64,000 nucleotides of DNA, taken from assembly GCA_050084515.1 (NCBI GenBank), contig CM114274.1, forward strand, positions 12,214,001 to 12,278,000, read 5' to 3'. This document shows positions 18,908-30,897 of this stretch, one piece after another. The position numbers were made by a program, and so were the translations under genes. Under the pieces are notes generated by a model that saw nothing but the letters and a program-made list of their open reading frames with translations, did not search any database and was not told where the DNA came from. The stretch is from Blasia pusilla (lineage: Eukaryota; Marchantiophyta; Marchantiopsida; Blasiales). Every line of letters starts with the position of its first letter. Position 1 is the stretch's first letter.

Positions 18908-21182
18908 TGTCATGTAGTAAAATCACCCACTATGCAAATTCCTCTCTTATTAAATATTAGAGAGAGTTTGATTAGTATTAAGTAAATTAGCTTAGGAAAA
19001 AGAAATTCTTATGTTTAAACCTCTTTATGATACCTCTTTCATGCGACCCAATTTTAGGAAAAGAGGTAATAAATGAAACATAAGATACTATAAGTAAAAT
19101 AGTGGGATTAGTGCATTAATGAAAGAAAAGAAAAAGTAGTATTGGTTGGTGGCTAGGGTAGTTGGGATAGTTTGGAAGATATGAAGTGAGTAAAGGAGGA
19201 TATTTTGGAAGAGATAAGAGGTAATCTACTTGTGTCAAAATGTGATTGAGTAAGCCTTGAGATGAATCCATATGTATCGCGACCCTCATGACCAAACGAG
19301 CGCCAAAGTAGAACATCGGACCACTAGCGGGCTCACGCTAAGATGGCTTGCCCGTTAGAGTGGTCTCGGAGAAGAGACAAGAGATGAGACGCAAGCGACG
19401 CTTTGCATTTTATATGTTGTGGCCGCGACTGAGAAACTTGGACCAAATGCGGATCAAGACTTGAGAGGAGTCAAGTCTAGGAAGTGTGTTGCCAAAGGCA
19501 GGAATCCGGATTTGGGACGCGACTAGCGTTTGAGAGTTTCCAATTGTATTTATGGCCATAACTTTTAGTGTTAAGATGCATTTGGGACAAGTAAGGATGC
19601 GTTGGAAAGCTTATGGAAAGCCAGACTCACTAAAGATCTCTGCAACCACATAAGTAGTGGCTGAGAAACAACCCAAAATCGATTGTAAGAAGAGTCGGGT
19701 TGAGGGCCACAATGAAGAGCTCGACCATCCTTTTCCAAAGGTGGGGGGATTAGTGGAGATCCCGAGAAGTACTAGTAAGGGGGAAGGTCTCCAAGGGTAC
19801 TTGGGACTCGAATCCCACTTTGGGCGCCACGGGGTGGCTCAAGGGCATGGAACGGATCGGGAGTTTGGAGTTGGGCTTGAAAACGTGAACCAAGTCTATT
19901 GAGGTGAATTTTAGAAATCCCTCTTGGATTACAACCCACGAGTCAATTACTTGGATCCCGTTTAGGAACTTGCACGAGATCCGTTGAACAGTTGGGACTG
20001 CTAGGTGCGCAAGTGCCATTTTAGGTTCCTGGACTAACCAGAAAGTCTGTTCCAAGTCTTGAAGGACTTGCCGTGTTGGGAACCTAAGAATGATGGAAGG
20101 TTGAGCTTGATGAGATGCCGAGTTGAGGACTCGGTGGGTTGGAAGGCTGCTTGACCTAAAGCTAGACTAACTTGAGTGCGTTTGGGTGCAGGTTGGCGAA
20201 GAGAGTGTGTCCTACTGAACATACGCTTCAGCAACACTAAGATTGACGTTCAAGGAGAGTAGGCACATGACAATATGACACAATATAAGATTAGCCTTAT
20301 TTTGTACTCTTGTGAATCCCTCGTGAGTATATAAAGAGGAGGAATCTTCAAGTGTTCATCATCTTCTTCTTCATTTCTTGAGTTCTCGTGTCACTCTTGA
20401 GTGGATGACATTGGGGTTGCTTGCTCTTCCAATGAGAGTGGATTATCCCTCTTGGGAGAGTAACTTGACCATGGTCTATTCTTCGAGAAGTTTCTAGAGT
20501 GTGATATGTGTGGACATGAGAGACTTGTCATCTTAGGGGAGTTTAGTCATACTAGAGATAGTGAATGGTTTTTGACTTCTTAGTTTCCCAATGAGAGTGA
20601 ATTACTCATCTTGGGAGAACAACTCCTCCAAAATCCATTCCTGAGGAGTATAGAGGATGCCCGTCAAATATGGGTAGGGATGGAGCACGAATTGTATTTG
20701 ATTTTCTTTTGCTTAAGCCGTACCGCGTGAAGATTCTCTTCGTAGATAGGTAGTGGTTTACTCGCTATCTAGTTTACCACTTTGGGGAGGCATTCATAAA
20801 CTTGATCATGCAATCTCCAACTCCAGTGATTCTTCCTATTATCACGTATGAGAGGACTTGGGATTATACGTTGTATGTTCTTATATAACGATCCATCGAT
20901 ATTAATAGGCCTACTTGGGTAGGATTTAACATTAGTTGTGCTATTTTTCTAATCTACAAGCGTAAAGTAGTCTATAAAGACTTTATAGTTAGAAATTTTG
21001 ATTTTTGATGTTATGAAGAAGTGATCGCCTCGACACTACCATTCATGATTCCTATCGTGAGTGAATGGAGGATTTATATAATAATTTTGTACTGAAGGGA
21101 ACTTCTTATAGAGTTCACCTTGCATCAATCACATATGATGCAACTAGAACGTCCGTCCTTACTCAAAAAAAAGCTCTCGACA
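18908..21182 (+). repeat. Gypsy-1-type LTR in inverted orientation (LTR D), diverged and interrupted
   Basis: This is the reverse complement of LTRs A-C at perhaps 75-80 percent identity by eye. It starts TGTCATGTAGTAAAATC and ends CTCTCGACA. Matching blocks include the TATATAAAGAGGAGG promoter-like stretch (20330-20345), the CTTGGGAGAGTAACTTG motif (20451) and the conserved reading frame at 20580-21110. A ~1 kb segment (19273-20272) absent from A-C interrupts it. Being in the opposite direction to LTR A-C, it cannot be the partner of the 178 bp piece at 14711. Confidence 0.82.
19273..20272. mobile_element. ~1 kb insertion inside LTR D, solo-LTR-like
   Basis: Homology of LTR D to LTRs A-C stops after ATCCATATG (19274) and resumes at ATATGACACAATATAAG (20273). 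The extra segment can be read with TG...CA ends (TGTATCGCGACCC ... GGCACATGACA), and ATATG occurs at both edges (19270-19274 and 20273-20277), like a 5 bp target duplication overlapping the end. It has no convincing coding frame: the longest, 19657-19902, matches nothing I know. A solo LTR of a different family is the best reading. Confidence 0.55.
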
Positions 21183-22020
21183 CGACAACCGCATGATACT
21201 CAATCTTCGTCGAGCGGCTACCACCTCAAGACATAGCAAGGCAAAAAGAAAAATGCGACCTAATCAATCTGAGGTGACTTATCATCGCAAGTAAAAATGG
21301 TACGGAGGCGGCTGAAATCTCCAAAGCAACGGTCGTCGATAAGGACCGTCTTTTTAGCAATGGCGAATGACGACAAAAGGCGGTGTGAAACGGTGATGAA
21401 TAAAAAAATTGGAGGATTATCTTACGATTGGAAACTAATAGAAAATTAGCCGGGGTCAAAGCGAGGCGAATCGCGACAGTCAAGAAAAAATGGGCAGTGG
21501 CCATAGTAGCCGTAGTGCTTGGACACAACCAGGTAAGCGTTTAGCATTTGGATAGAGATATTTTGGCACTTCTCGTCTTGTTGTGTGTATTCCATGAGTT
21601 AGCATGGGAATGTGTATGTTTGTGTGTATATTTGGTGATAACGATGTGTGTTGTGTAGCGATGTGTATGCGGACGATAATTATTTTTCCCATTTGAAAGA
21701 GTGTTTAATCCCTTAGATATCTATGCTTTGTATTTACTATTATTTTTCCCCTAATGGGTTTTAGTTCTCCATCCAGGGGGTTCTAGAATGGGTCATCACA
21801 AAATATCGTCGCGTATTCAATGCTTTATGTCTAGGGATTGGGAGAATCATCAAAATGAACATTTTCTTCGACTAAAGTCCTCAATAGCCGCTCATCCCAT
21901 TTAATGTACGTCATTGAGTTCAACCTTTACCTCTCCTTACTTCATCGTAAAGCACTCCCAATCTTGAGCTTTGCAAGCGGAAGTCTTGGATTAACTCTCA
22001 AAGATCTATTTGGTTTTGAC
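21183..22020. other. Intergenic sequence without recognisable features
   Basis: Between the inverted LTR D and the next LTR piece. Only short frames are present and no retrotransposon motif or repeat was recognised. The first 250 bp is purine-rich. Confidence 0.5.
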
Positions 22021-22483
22021 ATGAGAGACTCAAGATATGAAGTAGAAGGTGCTCAACCTTTGAAGGTCCCTCCTCTTTATATACTCACAAGGGATCCACA
22101 AGAGTACAAAGTAGGACTAATCTTATCTTGTGCCATGTGGCTTCCTCTCAAGGCTTAGCCGATCACATTTTGACACAAGTAAATTACCTCTTATCTCTTC
22201 CAAAATATCCTTTTTTACTCCTTTCATATCTTCCAAACTACCCCACCAACCCTAGCCACCAACCAAGACTACTTTTGCTTTTGTTTTATTAAAGCAACAA
22301 TCCTACTACTTTACTTTTCTAATCCCATCTTTTATTTATTATCTCTTTTCCTAATGGGCCAATGCAAATGAATCACCCTAAAGAGGTTTAAACATGGGAA
22401 TTTCATTTTCCTAAGCTACTTTACTTAATACTTATAAAACTCTCTCTAACACTTAATGATAGAGGAGTTTACATAGCGGATGA
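22021..22483 (-). repeat. Diverged partial Gypsy-1-type LTR
   Basis: Begins GAGAGACTCAAGATATGAAG, continues through CTCTTTATATACTCACAAGG and AAAGAGGTTTAAACATGG, and stops at GGAGTTTACATAGCGG. It covers roughly the right third of the LTR in the same orientation as A-C. It shares variants with LTR D rather than A-C (for example the AACCCTAGCCACCAACC block), so it belongs to the older subfamily. Confidence 0.82.
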
Positions 22484-23135
22484 CATCCGCGGGAGAGACG
22501 AAACCAGTCCCTATCTGGTACGGGGTACGTGTGGGCTAAGAGGAGGGCGTTTCTACTCCATCTGGAAGGAGCGGAATAGCCGAGAGTTTGGAGCGAACAT
22601 ACGGAGATGAGCCGCGTCCATAGGGACGCGTGCTCAAGTTGGGGCGCGGCTGGATATGAGGCTTGATATTGAGGCGTGCCCAGAAATAAGGAGCAGACCG
22701 TGAAGAAGTGCAAGAAGGAAAGGAGCCGCGCAGTTTGGGGGCCTTAGGGAGTGAAAGTGAGAAGGAAGACGAGAGAGAGAGTAGCCAAGGCCGCATAGGA
22801 TAGCGTGCGTGGAGCTCCAAGGCTTAGGGGAGGTATCTTTATACTTGCCAAGTACATTGTACCTAGGGGTACAATAAGGTCAAAGAGAGCAGGAGGAGTT
22901 AACGCAATGGAGGTACGGGCCACGTTAAGTCAGGGATGAGTAAAGTCGAAGTCAACCACAAAGGGCCGCGTGTAAAGAAATAAGTGATGATTGGAGGTTA
23001 AGGAGAAGGGAGAGGAAGTAGCCTTAGTACGAGGCCTTGGGCTTGTTAAGTTGGGAGAGCGGGGCTGCATAGCGCAGCGGACCCGCAATGAGTTAATACA
23101 GAGTTAAAAGAAAAGAATGAGGGAGAGCGGTGTCG
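22484..23135. other. GC-richer spacer without recognised gene
   Basis: A 650 bp stretch with purine-rich plus strand (many GGAG/GAAGG runs). Minus-strand frames at 22453-22713 and 22536-22820 are serine- and leucine-rich and unlike any family I know. No repeat partner in the window was noticed. Confidence 0.45.
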
Positions 23136-24408
23136 TGTCGAGAATCTTTCTTCGAGCAAGGGCGGGCCTTCTAACTGCGGTAGATGCGGTCGATGCAAGG
23201 TGAACTCTCTAATAAGTTCTCCTTTTTCAATACAAAATTATGATGTACACTCTCCATTCTCTCACGACAGGTATCACAAATGGAAGTGCCGAGGTGATCA
23301 CTTCTTCGTAACATCGGACCCCGAAATTCCTAACTATAAAATCCCTATAAACTATTTTACGTTTGTACACGAGGAAGATAGCACAACTAGTGTTAAACCC
23401 TACTTGACCAGGCCTATTGACATCCATGGATTGCTATATAAGGACATACAAAGTACAATCCCATGTCCTTCCATATGTGACGATAGGAAGAATCACCGGA
23501 GTTGGAGATTGCATGACCTGGTTCATGAACGCTCCCAAAGTGATAAACTAAATAGCGAATGAACCAAAGGTGCCTATCTACAAAGAGTACCTTGACATGG
23601 TAAGGATTGAGGAAAGGAAAGTCGGACACGGCTCGTGCTCCACCCCTATCCATGCTTGACAGACATTCTCTACTCTCCTCAAGAATGGGTTTTGGCGGAG
23701 TTATTCTCCCAAGAGGGGTAATCCACTCTCATTGGGGAAGTAACAAGCCAAAACATCCGCTATTTTAGTATGACTAAACTCCTCTACGGTGACAAATCTC
23801 TCATCCCCCCCCACACACACACACCACACTCTAGAAACCTCTCGAAGAATAGACCATGATCAAGTTACTCTCCCAAGAGGGGTGATCTACTCTCATTGGA
23901 AGAGCAAGCAATCCCAAAGCCATACACTCAAGAGAGACACGAGAGACTCAAGATGTGGAATAGAAGGTGATGAACCCTTGAAGGTCCCTCCTCTTTATAT
24001 ACTCACAAGGGATCCACAAGAGTACGAAATAGAGCTTATCTTATCTTGTGCCACATGGCTTCCTCCCAAGGCTTAGCCAATCACATTTTGACACAAGTAG
24101 ATTTCCTCTTATCTCTTCCAAAATATCCTCTTTTACCCACATGATATTTTCCAAACTACCCCAACTAACCTAGCCACCAACCAAGACTACTTTTCCTTTT
24201 CATTAAAGCAACTACTTTACTTTTATAAAGTCATCTTTTATTTATTACCTCCTTTTCCTAAAGTTGGGCCCGCATAAAAGAGGCACCATAAAGAGGTTTA
24301 AACATAAGAATCTCCTTTTTCTAAGCCAATTTACTTAATACTAATGAAACTCTATCTAACACTTAATGACGAAGGAGTTTACACACTGGTTGATTTTACT
24401 ATACGACA
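23136..24408 (-). repeat. Third full-length Gypsy-1-type LTR (LTR C)
   Basis: A 1273 bp copy, nearly identical to LTRs A and B. It keeps the 11 bp GCGGTCGATGC run lost from B, but is followed by the same sequence as B (ACGGAGGTAGTAGG). It has no Gypsy-1 internal region next to it, so it is either a solo LTR or the edge of the 3.4 kb duplicated block. Left flank TGTCG and right flank ACGGA do not match. Confidence 0.92.
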
Positions 24409-25147
24409 ACGGAGGTAGTAGGAGTTGGGACGCCGGACGTGGTCGGTGGCCTAACTAGTTGAGTAGCAGATGTGGTTGATGTGAGCTACGTGGTGAGACC
24501 GAACTTAGTTGGATGAACGTAGTTGGCAAGGCCTATGCAATCAACACCTACATGGTTATGGTTGGAGTCACTACTTGGTTATACAGACTGACCATATTCG
24601 ACTGCGAACGAGATGGGGTATTCACACTGATAGTTTACTGTGAGATGGAGTGGTAGTATGTTGATACCGATGGGTGGTCCACGTCTATTGATGAGAGGAT
24701 TGACTTGCTGTGTGAGGAGATGGGTGTGATACGGAGGAGCCACATGGAGGAGTGATTGTTGATGGTGGAGTAGATTGTCAGACGTATTCAGGTTACCCGT
24801 TCGAGTCTCTTTTCCCCCACTTGTTTCATGTCATTTAGGGTGCCGGGTATCGGGTAGAGCTAGTGCTAGATGGCTATAGTTATGGTGACGAGTGTAGACT
24901 CCTTTCATGTTTAGCATGTTGGTGGATATATGGCGGTTTTTGAGTAGGGGTCGCGTGTATGACCCGAGAGAATGTGTTGTGACTTAGCTTATGTGAGTCC
25001 AGAGGCTCAAGATGAGCGTGAGTGTTGAGTGTACGTGAGGCCAAGTGTGTCATCAAAGGAATACCATTAGTGCACCTGAGCTAGCGAGGAGTGTGGGAGA
25101 CTCTTGGTAAGTCTGAGTGCTTGAGCGAGTAAGATCGGGTTGTTACG

Positions 25148-26400
25148 ATGGCGTTCTTCCAGGGTTCGGAAGAACGGGGTAGTACAAGCAGTGGTGTTGT
25201 GACACGAAGTGGAGTGAGATACCGAGGGGTTTCGAGTGAGGAGCCATCTCGACTTCCATCCATTGCTGGATTGTCATCACTAGACACCGTGTCTGGTTAC
25301 AAGATCCTAAACCCTAAACCCTCTTTTCCCGCACTTGTTTCGTGTCATTTAGGGTGCCGGGTGCCGGGTATCGGGTAGAGCTAGTGCTAGATGGCTAAAG
25401 TCATGGTGATGAGTATAGACTCCTTTCATGTTTAGCATGTTGGTGGATATCGTCGATTTTCGAGTAGGGTCGCGTGCATGACTCGAGAGTATGTGTTGTG
25501 ACTTAGCTTATGTGAGTGCGCAGGCTCAGGGTGAGCCTAAGTGTTGAGTGTGCGTGAGGCTGGGTGTGTCATCACGGGATGACCATTAGCGCAGGTGAGA
25601 TAGCGAGGAGTGTGGGAGACTCTTGGTGAGTCTAAGTGCTTGAGCGAGTAAGATTGGGTTGTTACAATGGCGTTCTTCTAGGGTTCGGAAGAACAAGGTA
25701 GTGCAAGTAGTGGTGATGTGACACGGAGTGAAGTGAGATACCAAGGGGTTTCGAGTGAGGAGCCATCTCGACTTCCATCAGTGGCTGGATTGTCATCACG
25801 AGACAGCGGGTCTGGTGACGAGATGACAGATGAAGGCGATGTCACTTGGCAGGAGATGGACGACATGGGCCATCGAGGCATACGTCGTTTCTCAGATGTG
25901 GTGTGCATCATCAACTTAGATGACTTCATCCATCCACGTGGTGCGACTTCTAGGAGATACAGACTCCTAGGTGGTTCAACCCTTTTATGGTATGGAAGGG
26001 TTTGTTCCAATACTTGGAGGGTGCTCCGATGGATGATTATATGGAGTTCCGATCGCTATATTTAGTAGAGATGGATGCCTGGAGGACGTATTGGGCTCCA
26101 GGATATGTATCCACTAGTGGTCACGAGGCGTATGATGGAATAGTGAGGGCGGAGAGGCCTATAGCATCAACTCGGGGACTAGATGGAGAAGAGGATAGTG
26201 AGGTGGGTGAGGTGGCAAAGACCTCTCGTAGTAGAGGGCCACCTAGTTTCAATCCTACAGTGGAGTTCTTCCGACAACTGAGGAGGAGCTACCAGGGCAT
26301 GTAGACCAACAAGTTGAAGAGTCTACAGGATTTTCAACGACGATCGGATGAGAGACGCATGCAAAGATTGATTATGGCAACATATGGGATGACTGAAGCA
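25148..26400 (+). pseudogene. Gag of MTase-retrotransposon copy 3
   Basis: It holds the same frames as copy 1: MAFFQGSEERGSTSSG (25148), MTRSEVRYQGVSSEEPSRLP (25718) and MVWKGLFQYLEGAPMDDYME (25987), ending at the stop after QLRRSYQGM. The protein is broken by a frameshift near 25985 and by stops. It is almost base-for-base equal to copy 1, so it shares the inactivating changes and the duplication happened after decay. Confidence 0.72.
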
Positions 26401-26710
26401 TAGTCAGTGTAGTATTAGTACGGGGTGCTAGATGAGGAGCTATGGAGGAGATTTCAGGATGCGATGTTGGTTCACACGAAGAAGCCCACATTGAAGGTGG
26501 TCTTCAAGTTGTCTGAGCGAGTAGAGCTCAACATGAGTAAAGAGCAGGTGGTAACCATCGGATTTTTGTGAGATTCGATGGGTTTGCGAGTAGGAGTAGC
26601 CCCACAGATATCCCAACATGCACCAATACCACGAGAGCAAGCCAATGGGCCCAAAGAGCAGGGCGGGTATCATGAGCCGATGAGGCAACGATCCGTATCA
26701 ACACATATAT

Positions 26711-27013
26711 TGAAGATTGAGTTACAGTCAAGCTCATAAGATACCTGGACTGCTATATTTGGTACTCACACGAAGTAGGGAAGCTTAATCTTGGTTAGTC
26801 AGTTAAGCACGATTATCTTAACTATGGTCAGTTAATCATAATTAGTGTATCTCGAGACTATGGTTAAGGTTAGGGTTTCTTGTATATACCCTATATAATT
26901 GAGAAGGGGACCAGTCTCCACTCATTCTCTCATTGCAAATTTCATTCTCCATGGTGGTGTAATAGTGTAAGAGCTGTTTCTCACCAGTTATGCTTCTTTA
27001 GCAGTTTTCTACA
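26711..27013 (+). repeat. 5' LTR of Copia-2
   Basis: 303 bp starting TGAAGATTGAGTTACAG and ending GCAGTTTTCTACA. It contains a TATA-like element (GTATATACCCTATATAATTG, about 26881-26900), a probable transcription start region. It matches 31822-32130 with scattered differences. Confidence 0.9.
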
Positions 27014-27030
27014 CATTGTATCAGAGCTAT
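27014..27030 (+). other. Primer-binding site of Copia-2
   Basis: Just after the 5' LTR the sequence CATTGTATCAGAGCTAT differs by one base from the TGGTATCAGAGC consensus for initiator tRNA-Met. Confidence 0.8.
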
Positions 27031-27515
27031 ATAAGAACATCACTTGAAATTCTTCATGTTTGAGGAGAGAAAAGAGGCACAAGAAGGCACAACTTCAGTT
27101 TGGGAGAAGGAAATTTTGTTTAGAGCTCATTGGATGCACATTTCAGGTGGAGTTTTGACGGTGATAAAACTTTGGAGGCATTTTTTAGGGCTTTCCCGGT
27201 CAATTTAGCCTTTTGGGTATGCAATGTCTAGAACAACGTCAAAATCTGGTTCTAACCATCTAGTAGAGCTCGTTGAGATCTTTCCAATGCATCAAAAATT
27301 GCTCAATTTTGACATTGTGAGCTTCTGCAGTAGCAATTTAGTGTAGGAGAGTGCAATTAGTGAAGAAAAGTTGTGCAGTTCGCTCTCTACAAGCCAATTT
27401 CGACTAGTTCTTTCATACACTCGATCAATTTTGGCAAATTTCAGGTCAATTTTTATGTACGAGTGATCTATGCTTCAATTGGAGCAGTAAAGAGCATGAA
27501 ATTACATCTTTGTGA

Positions 27516-28400
27516 GTGAAATTGTTCGTCATGGAGTATTCCTCAGCAGCAATCACATGCGAGAAGCTAGATAAGCAGAATTACAATGTCCGAAAGTTTC
27601 GCATGAAAAAATTTCTCATGGGTCAAGAATTATGGGAGCTTAACATAGGTGATGAGGCCAAGCCAGAAGGCGACTCAATAGACTTGAATGTTCGCGATTG
27701 GAATAAACGTGCAAGGCAAGTAATCCACTATATTTCAATAACGATCAATTCGCCAATGATAGGTCACATTCAAGATGTTGATACTCCGAAGGAGTCTTCG
27801 GATGCATTGGAAAAGCTGTTCCAAAAATCTACAAAGGCTTGAAAGCTTCAATTGAAAAAACAATTGAACGAAGTGAGGAAAGGATCGTAGAGCATCAATG
27901 ATTATATTTTGAGTATCAGACATATTGTTGATCAATTGAATAGCATTGGAGTGACAGTAGAAGATGATGATCTGATTTTGTTCGCTCTTCAAGGCCTTCC
28001 AAAGAATTACAAGTTCTTTGAGAGCTCTATCTCTATGAGAGAGAAATATCCAATCTTTCAAGAGTTAGTCCCTCTATTAATCAGTGAAGAGACGCGCCTA
28101 GTAGGCAGTAGTAGCTCGCCTAGTATGCAAGAGAGTGCGCTATTTGCAGGTTATGGATCAAATAGAGGCAAGAATCATGGCAAAAACTTCCATGGTCGTG
28201 GTGGATATCAAGCATATGGAGGAAGAGGCACTCAATATAACGTCACTCAATCAACTACGAACTAATACCAGACACAACCACAAGGTGGTGATGGTGGAAA
28301 CCGTTGGGGTCAAGGTCAACAATAGAGGGTCCCTAGATCTTGCAATTATTATGGGATAAAGGGTCACTATGCAAAGTTTTGCTTCAAGAAGAAGGCAGAT
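27516..28400 (+). pseudogene. Copia-2 gag
   Basis: Frames 27516-27842 and 27909-28265 give the copia Gag pattern: EKLDKQNYNVRKFRMKKFLM, QELWELNIGDEAKPEG, and after a stop SIRHIVDQLNSIGVTVEDDD, FALQGLPKNYKFFESSISM. A knuckle follows at about 28337-28378, CNYYGIKGHYAKFC, with tyrosine in place of the second cysteine. The Arg/Gly-rich stretch before it (SNRGKNHGKNFHGRGGYQAY) is typical. Stops near 27840 and 28265 break the protein. Confidence 0.87.
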
Positions 28401-28493
28401 ATGAGAATAGGAGCCTTACAACAATAAAACTATGTGGAGCAATAACACCAAGAGCAGTACCAAGAACAACAACATTCACAAACGGAGTATCTC

Positions 28494-29650
28494 TTGGTCA
28501 TGATTCATCATATGGGAGCAATTGTCAAGAAAGACTCGACAACAGATTGGTACATTGACTCTAGTGCATTAAATCACACGACCTTTCAAGCTAAATGGTT
28601 CAGTAGTTTGGAGCCGGTGAAAGATCCTACAATTGTGCTCACAGGAGATGACACTCAACATCATATCACGCATACTGGTAAAGTTCCAATAGCATCAGAT
28701 GGTCTTTGTGCTCTTGGAAATATTCTCTATGTTCCTACCAGTGCAAGAAACCTGATCTTTGTAGGATTGATAGTAGAACAAGATTATCAAGTGAAGTTTA
28801 ACGCAGATGGTTGTTTCATTGAAATAATGGATGACCAAACTACGATAGTCAAAGGAACTTGATATGGCAGAATGTTCAAATTAGATGTTTCTATGCCAGA
28901 GATTCAAATAGTAATGTATGGTCAAACCAGCCAACAAGTCACATATCTAAATGTGTGGCATAAAAGAATTGGACATATGAATTTTCAAAGATTACAGAGT
29001 CTTTTATCATCTAATACAGTAATATGACTCCCTAAATTAGTGAGTCCTGCTACGTTAGAGATATTTCCTGCTTTCCAATTGGGAAAACAAGCTAGATTTC
29101 CTTTTCCAAAGTAAGGTAGAAGAGCATCCACAATATTGGAGTTGATCCACACTGATGTATGGACAACATCACAGCATAATCTTAGTGGTTGCCAGTATTT
29201 TGTTTCATTTATTGATGATATATCTAGGTATATATGAATATATTTTTTGAAAGCCAAGTCAAGGGTTTTCTCAGTGTTCCAAACATTCAGAGTTCTAGTA
29301 GAGAAGAACACATTCTAAAATTGCGTTGTGATGGAGAAGGAGAGTATCTTTCAACAGAGTTTGATGACTATTTACGTCATAATGGCATCCAACGTCATGT
29401 GACTTGCCATTACACTCCACAACAAAATGGAGTGGTTGAGAGGAAGAATCGACATATTGCTGAAGCGACACAATCTATGCTGAATGAGAAGAACATGCCT
29501 AAGGTGTATTGGGCAGAGGCTATAGCATATGCAGCCTTCTTAATCAACCGAACTCCAACAGCAAGAGTTCACGATAAAACTCCATTCGAAGTCTTCACAA
29601 GAAGTATTTGGCTGTATTTGTTATGCTCATGTTCCTTCCGAGAGACGTAA
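28494..29650 (+). pseudogene. Copia-2 protease and integrase
   Basis: 28494-28862 reads DWYIDSSALNHTTFQAKWFS (the DSGA.NH protease site with serine for glycine), then LGNILYVPTSARNLIFVGLI. After a stop, pre-integrase follows (VWHKRIGHMNFQRLQSL). The integrase core follows with LIHTDVWTTS (first Asp kept), then after a ~100 bp deletion LKLRCDGEGEYLSTEFDDYL, THYTPQQNGVVERKNR-like sequence (glutamate kept) and AAFLINRTPTARVHDKTPFE. Frameshifts near 29240 and 29620 make it nonfunctional. Confidence 0.87.
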
Positions 29651-29712
29651 AAAATTAGACCCCAAGTCTGAAAGATGTATCTTTATTGGTTATGCTGATG
29701 GAACTAAGGGTT

Positions 29713-29756
29713 ATAATAAGCTACCTAGAGGTTCCATCCTCTAGGTAGCTTATTAT
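29713..29756. repeat. Perfect 19 bp hairpin in Copia-2
   Basis: ATAATAAGCTACCTAGAGG at 29713-29731 is exactly complementary to 29738-29756 with a 6-base loop TTCCAT. It sits between integrase tail GYADGTKGYNK and SRNVIFDE, where copia elements have no palindrome, so it is a second, small snap-back event. Confidence 0.9.
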
Positions 29757-30129
29757 TAGTCGCAATGTTATCTTTGATGAGCTAAAGTCATGGTATGCTC
29801 CATCTGAGCCTATTCCACCTCTAAACTCGTCTTTTGAGGGGGAGAATATGACTGTAAACCAACAGATATTGTCTTCAACTTCCCCAAGTACTAGTGCAAG
29901 ATTAGGAGAGGTCCTACATTCATCAATTAAATCTGTGAGTCCATGGATGGGAAGAGTACGTATTCAGTCTGTTGACACTAGTCAGAGCTCGAGTCAGATG
30001 TTAGAGGCATCTACCTTTGAACAACAACTTCGTAGATCAAGTAGAGTTACATCCAGTTCATAGATTCATAAATGAAGGTTTCCTTATGACACATCATGCA
30101 TACATGATCACTACCCTTCAAGAATAGGA

Positions 30130-30897
30130 GCCGAGTTATTTTGAAGAAGATGCAAGTAAAGTCGAATGGATTGAAGCTATAGAGGAAGAGCTTGTTGCAT
30201 TAAGACATCAAGAGACATGGGAGCTGGTTGATATACCTTTCGGTAAGGAAGCTATTGGTTGCAAATGGGTTTACAAAATCAAGCGCAATCAAGATGGTAA
30301 AATTAACAAATACAGAGCGAGACTGGTGGCTAAGGGCTATGCACAACAATATGGTATCAATTATGAGGAAACATTTAGCCTTATTGCAAAGATGGCAACT
30401 ATAAGAACAGTGGTTGCACTTGCAGTAAGAAGTGGAGATTATATCACATGGACGTTAAGAATACTTGCTTGAATGGAGATCAATACGAGGAGGTATATAT
30501 GACTCAATCACTTGGATACGAGCATCCCAAGTTTCCATTTCGCGTATTCAGGTTAAAGAAAGGTCTATACAGGCTCAAACAAGCTCCAAGAGCTTGGTAT
30601 GGCAAGATTACATACGTCCTACAAGAGTTGGGTTTTAGGGTATGTGATTCTGACTCCTCGTTATATGTCTTGAGAGGACAAGATTATATGGTTTTCATTG
30701 TGTTGTATATTGACAATCTCCTAACTACTGGGAGTATTGAAGAATTGGCACAATAAGTCAGCTTAAGTTACAAGCAGAATTTAATATGAAGGACTTGGGA
30801 GAACTCAAGTACTTCCTTGGTATTGAGTTTATCAAGGTTGGAGAGAGCATGTGGTTACTACAACGACAATATGCTCTTCATATGCTTTCAAAATATG
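30130..30897 (+). pseudogene. Copia-2 reverse transcriptase
   Basis: RT blocks are legible with stops: WIEAIEEELVALRHQETWEL, GCKWVYKIKRNQDGKINKYR, ARLVAKGYAQQYGINYEETF, then MDVKNTCLNGDQYEEVYMTQ, KKGLYRLKQAPRAWYGKITY and FIVLYIDNLLTTG, where the YVDD box reads YIDN so the second catalytic aspartate is lost. DLGELKYFLGIEF follows in another frame. The domain runs into a large inverted duplication at 30898. Confidence 0.87.

Noticed and set aside
26440-26737. Minus-strand frames of 60-82 codons just before Copia-2
   Set aside because: They overlap the plus-strand gag extension of copy 3 in antisense and show no family signature.
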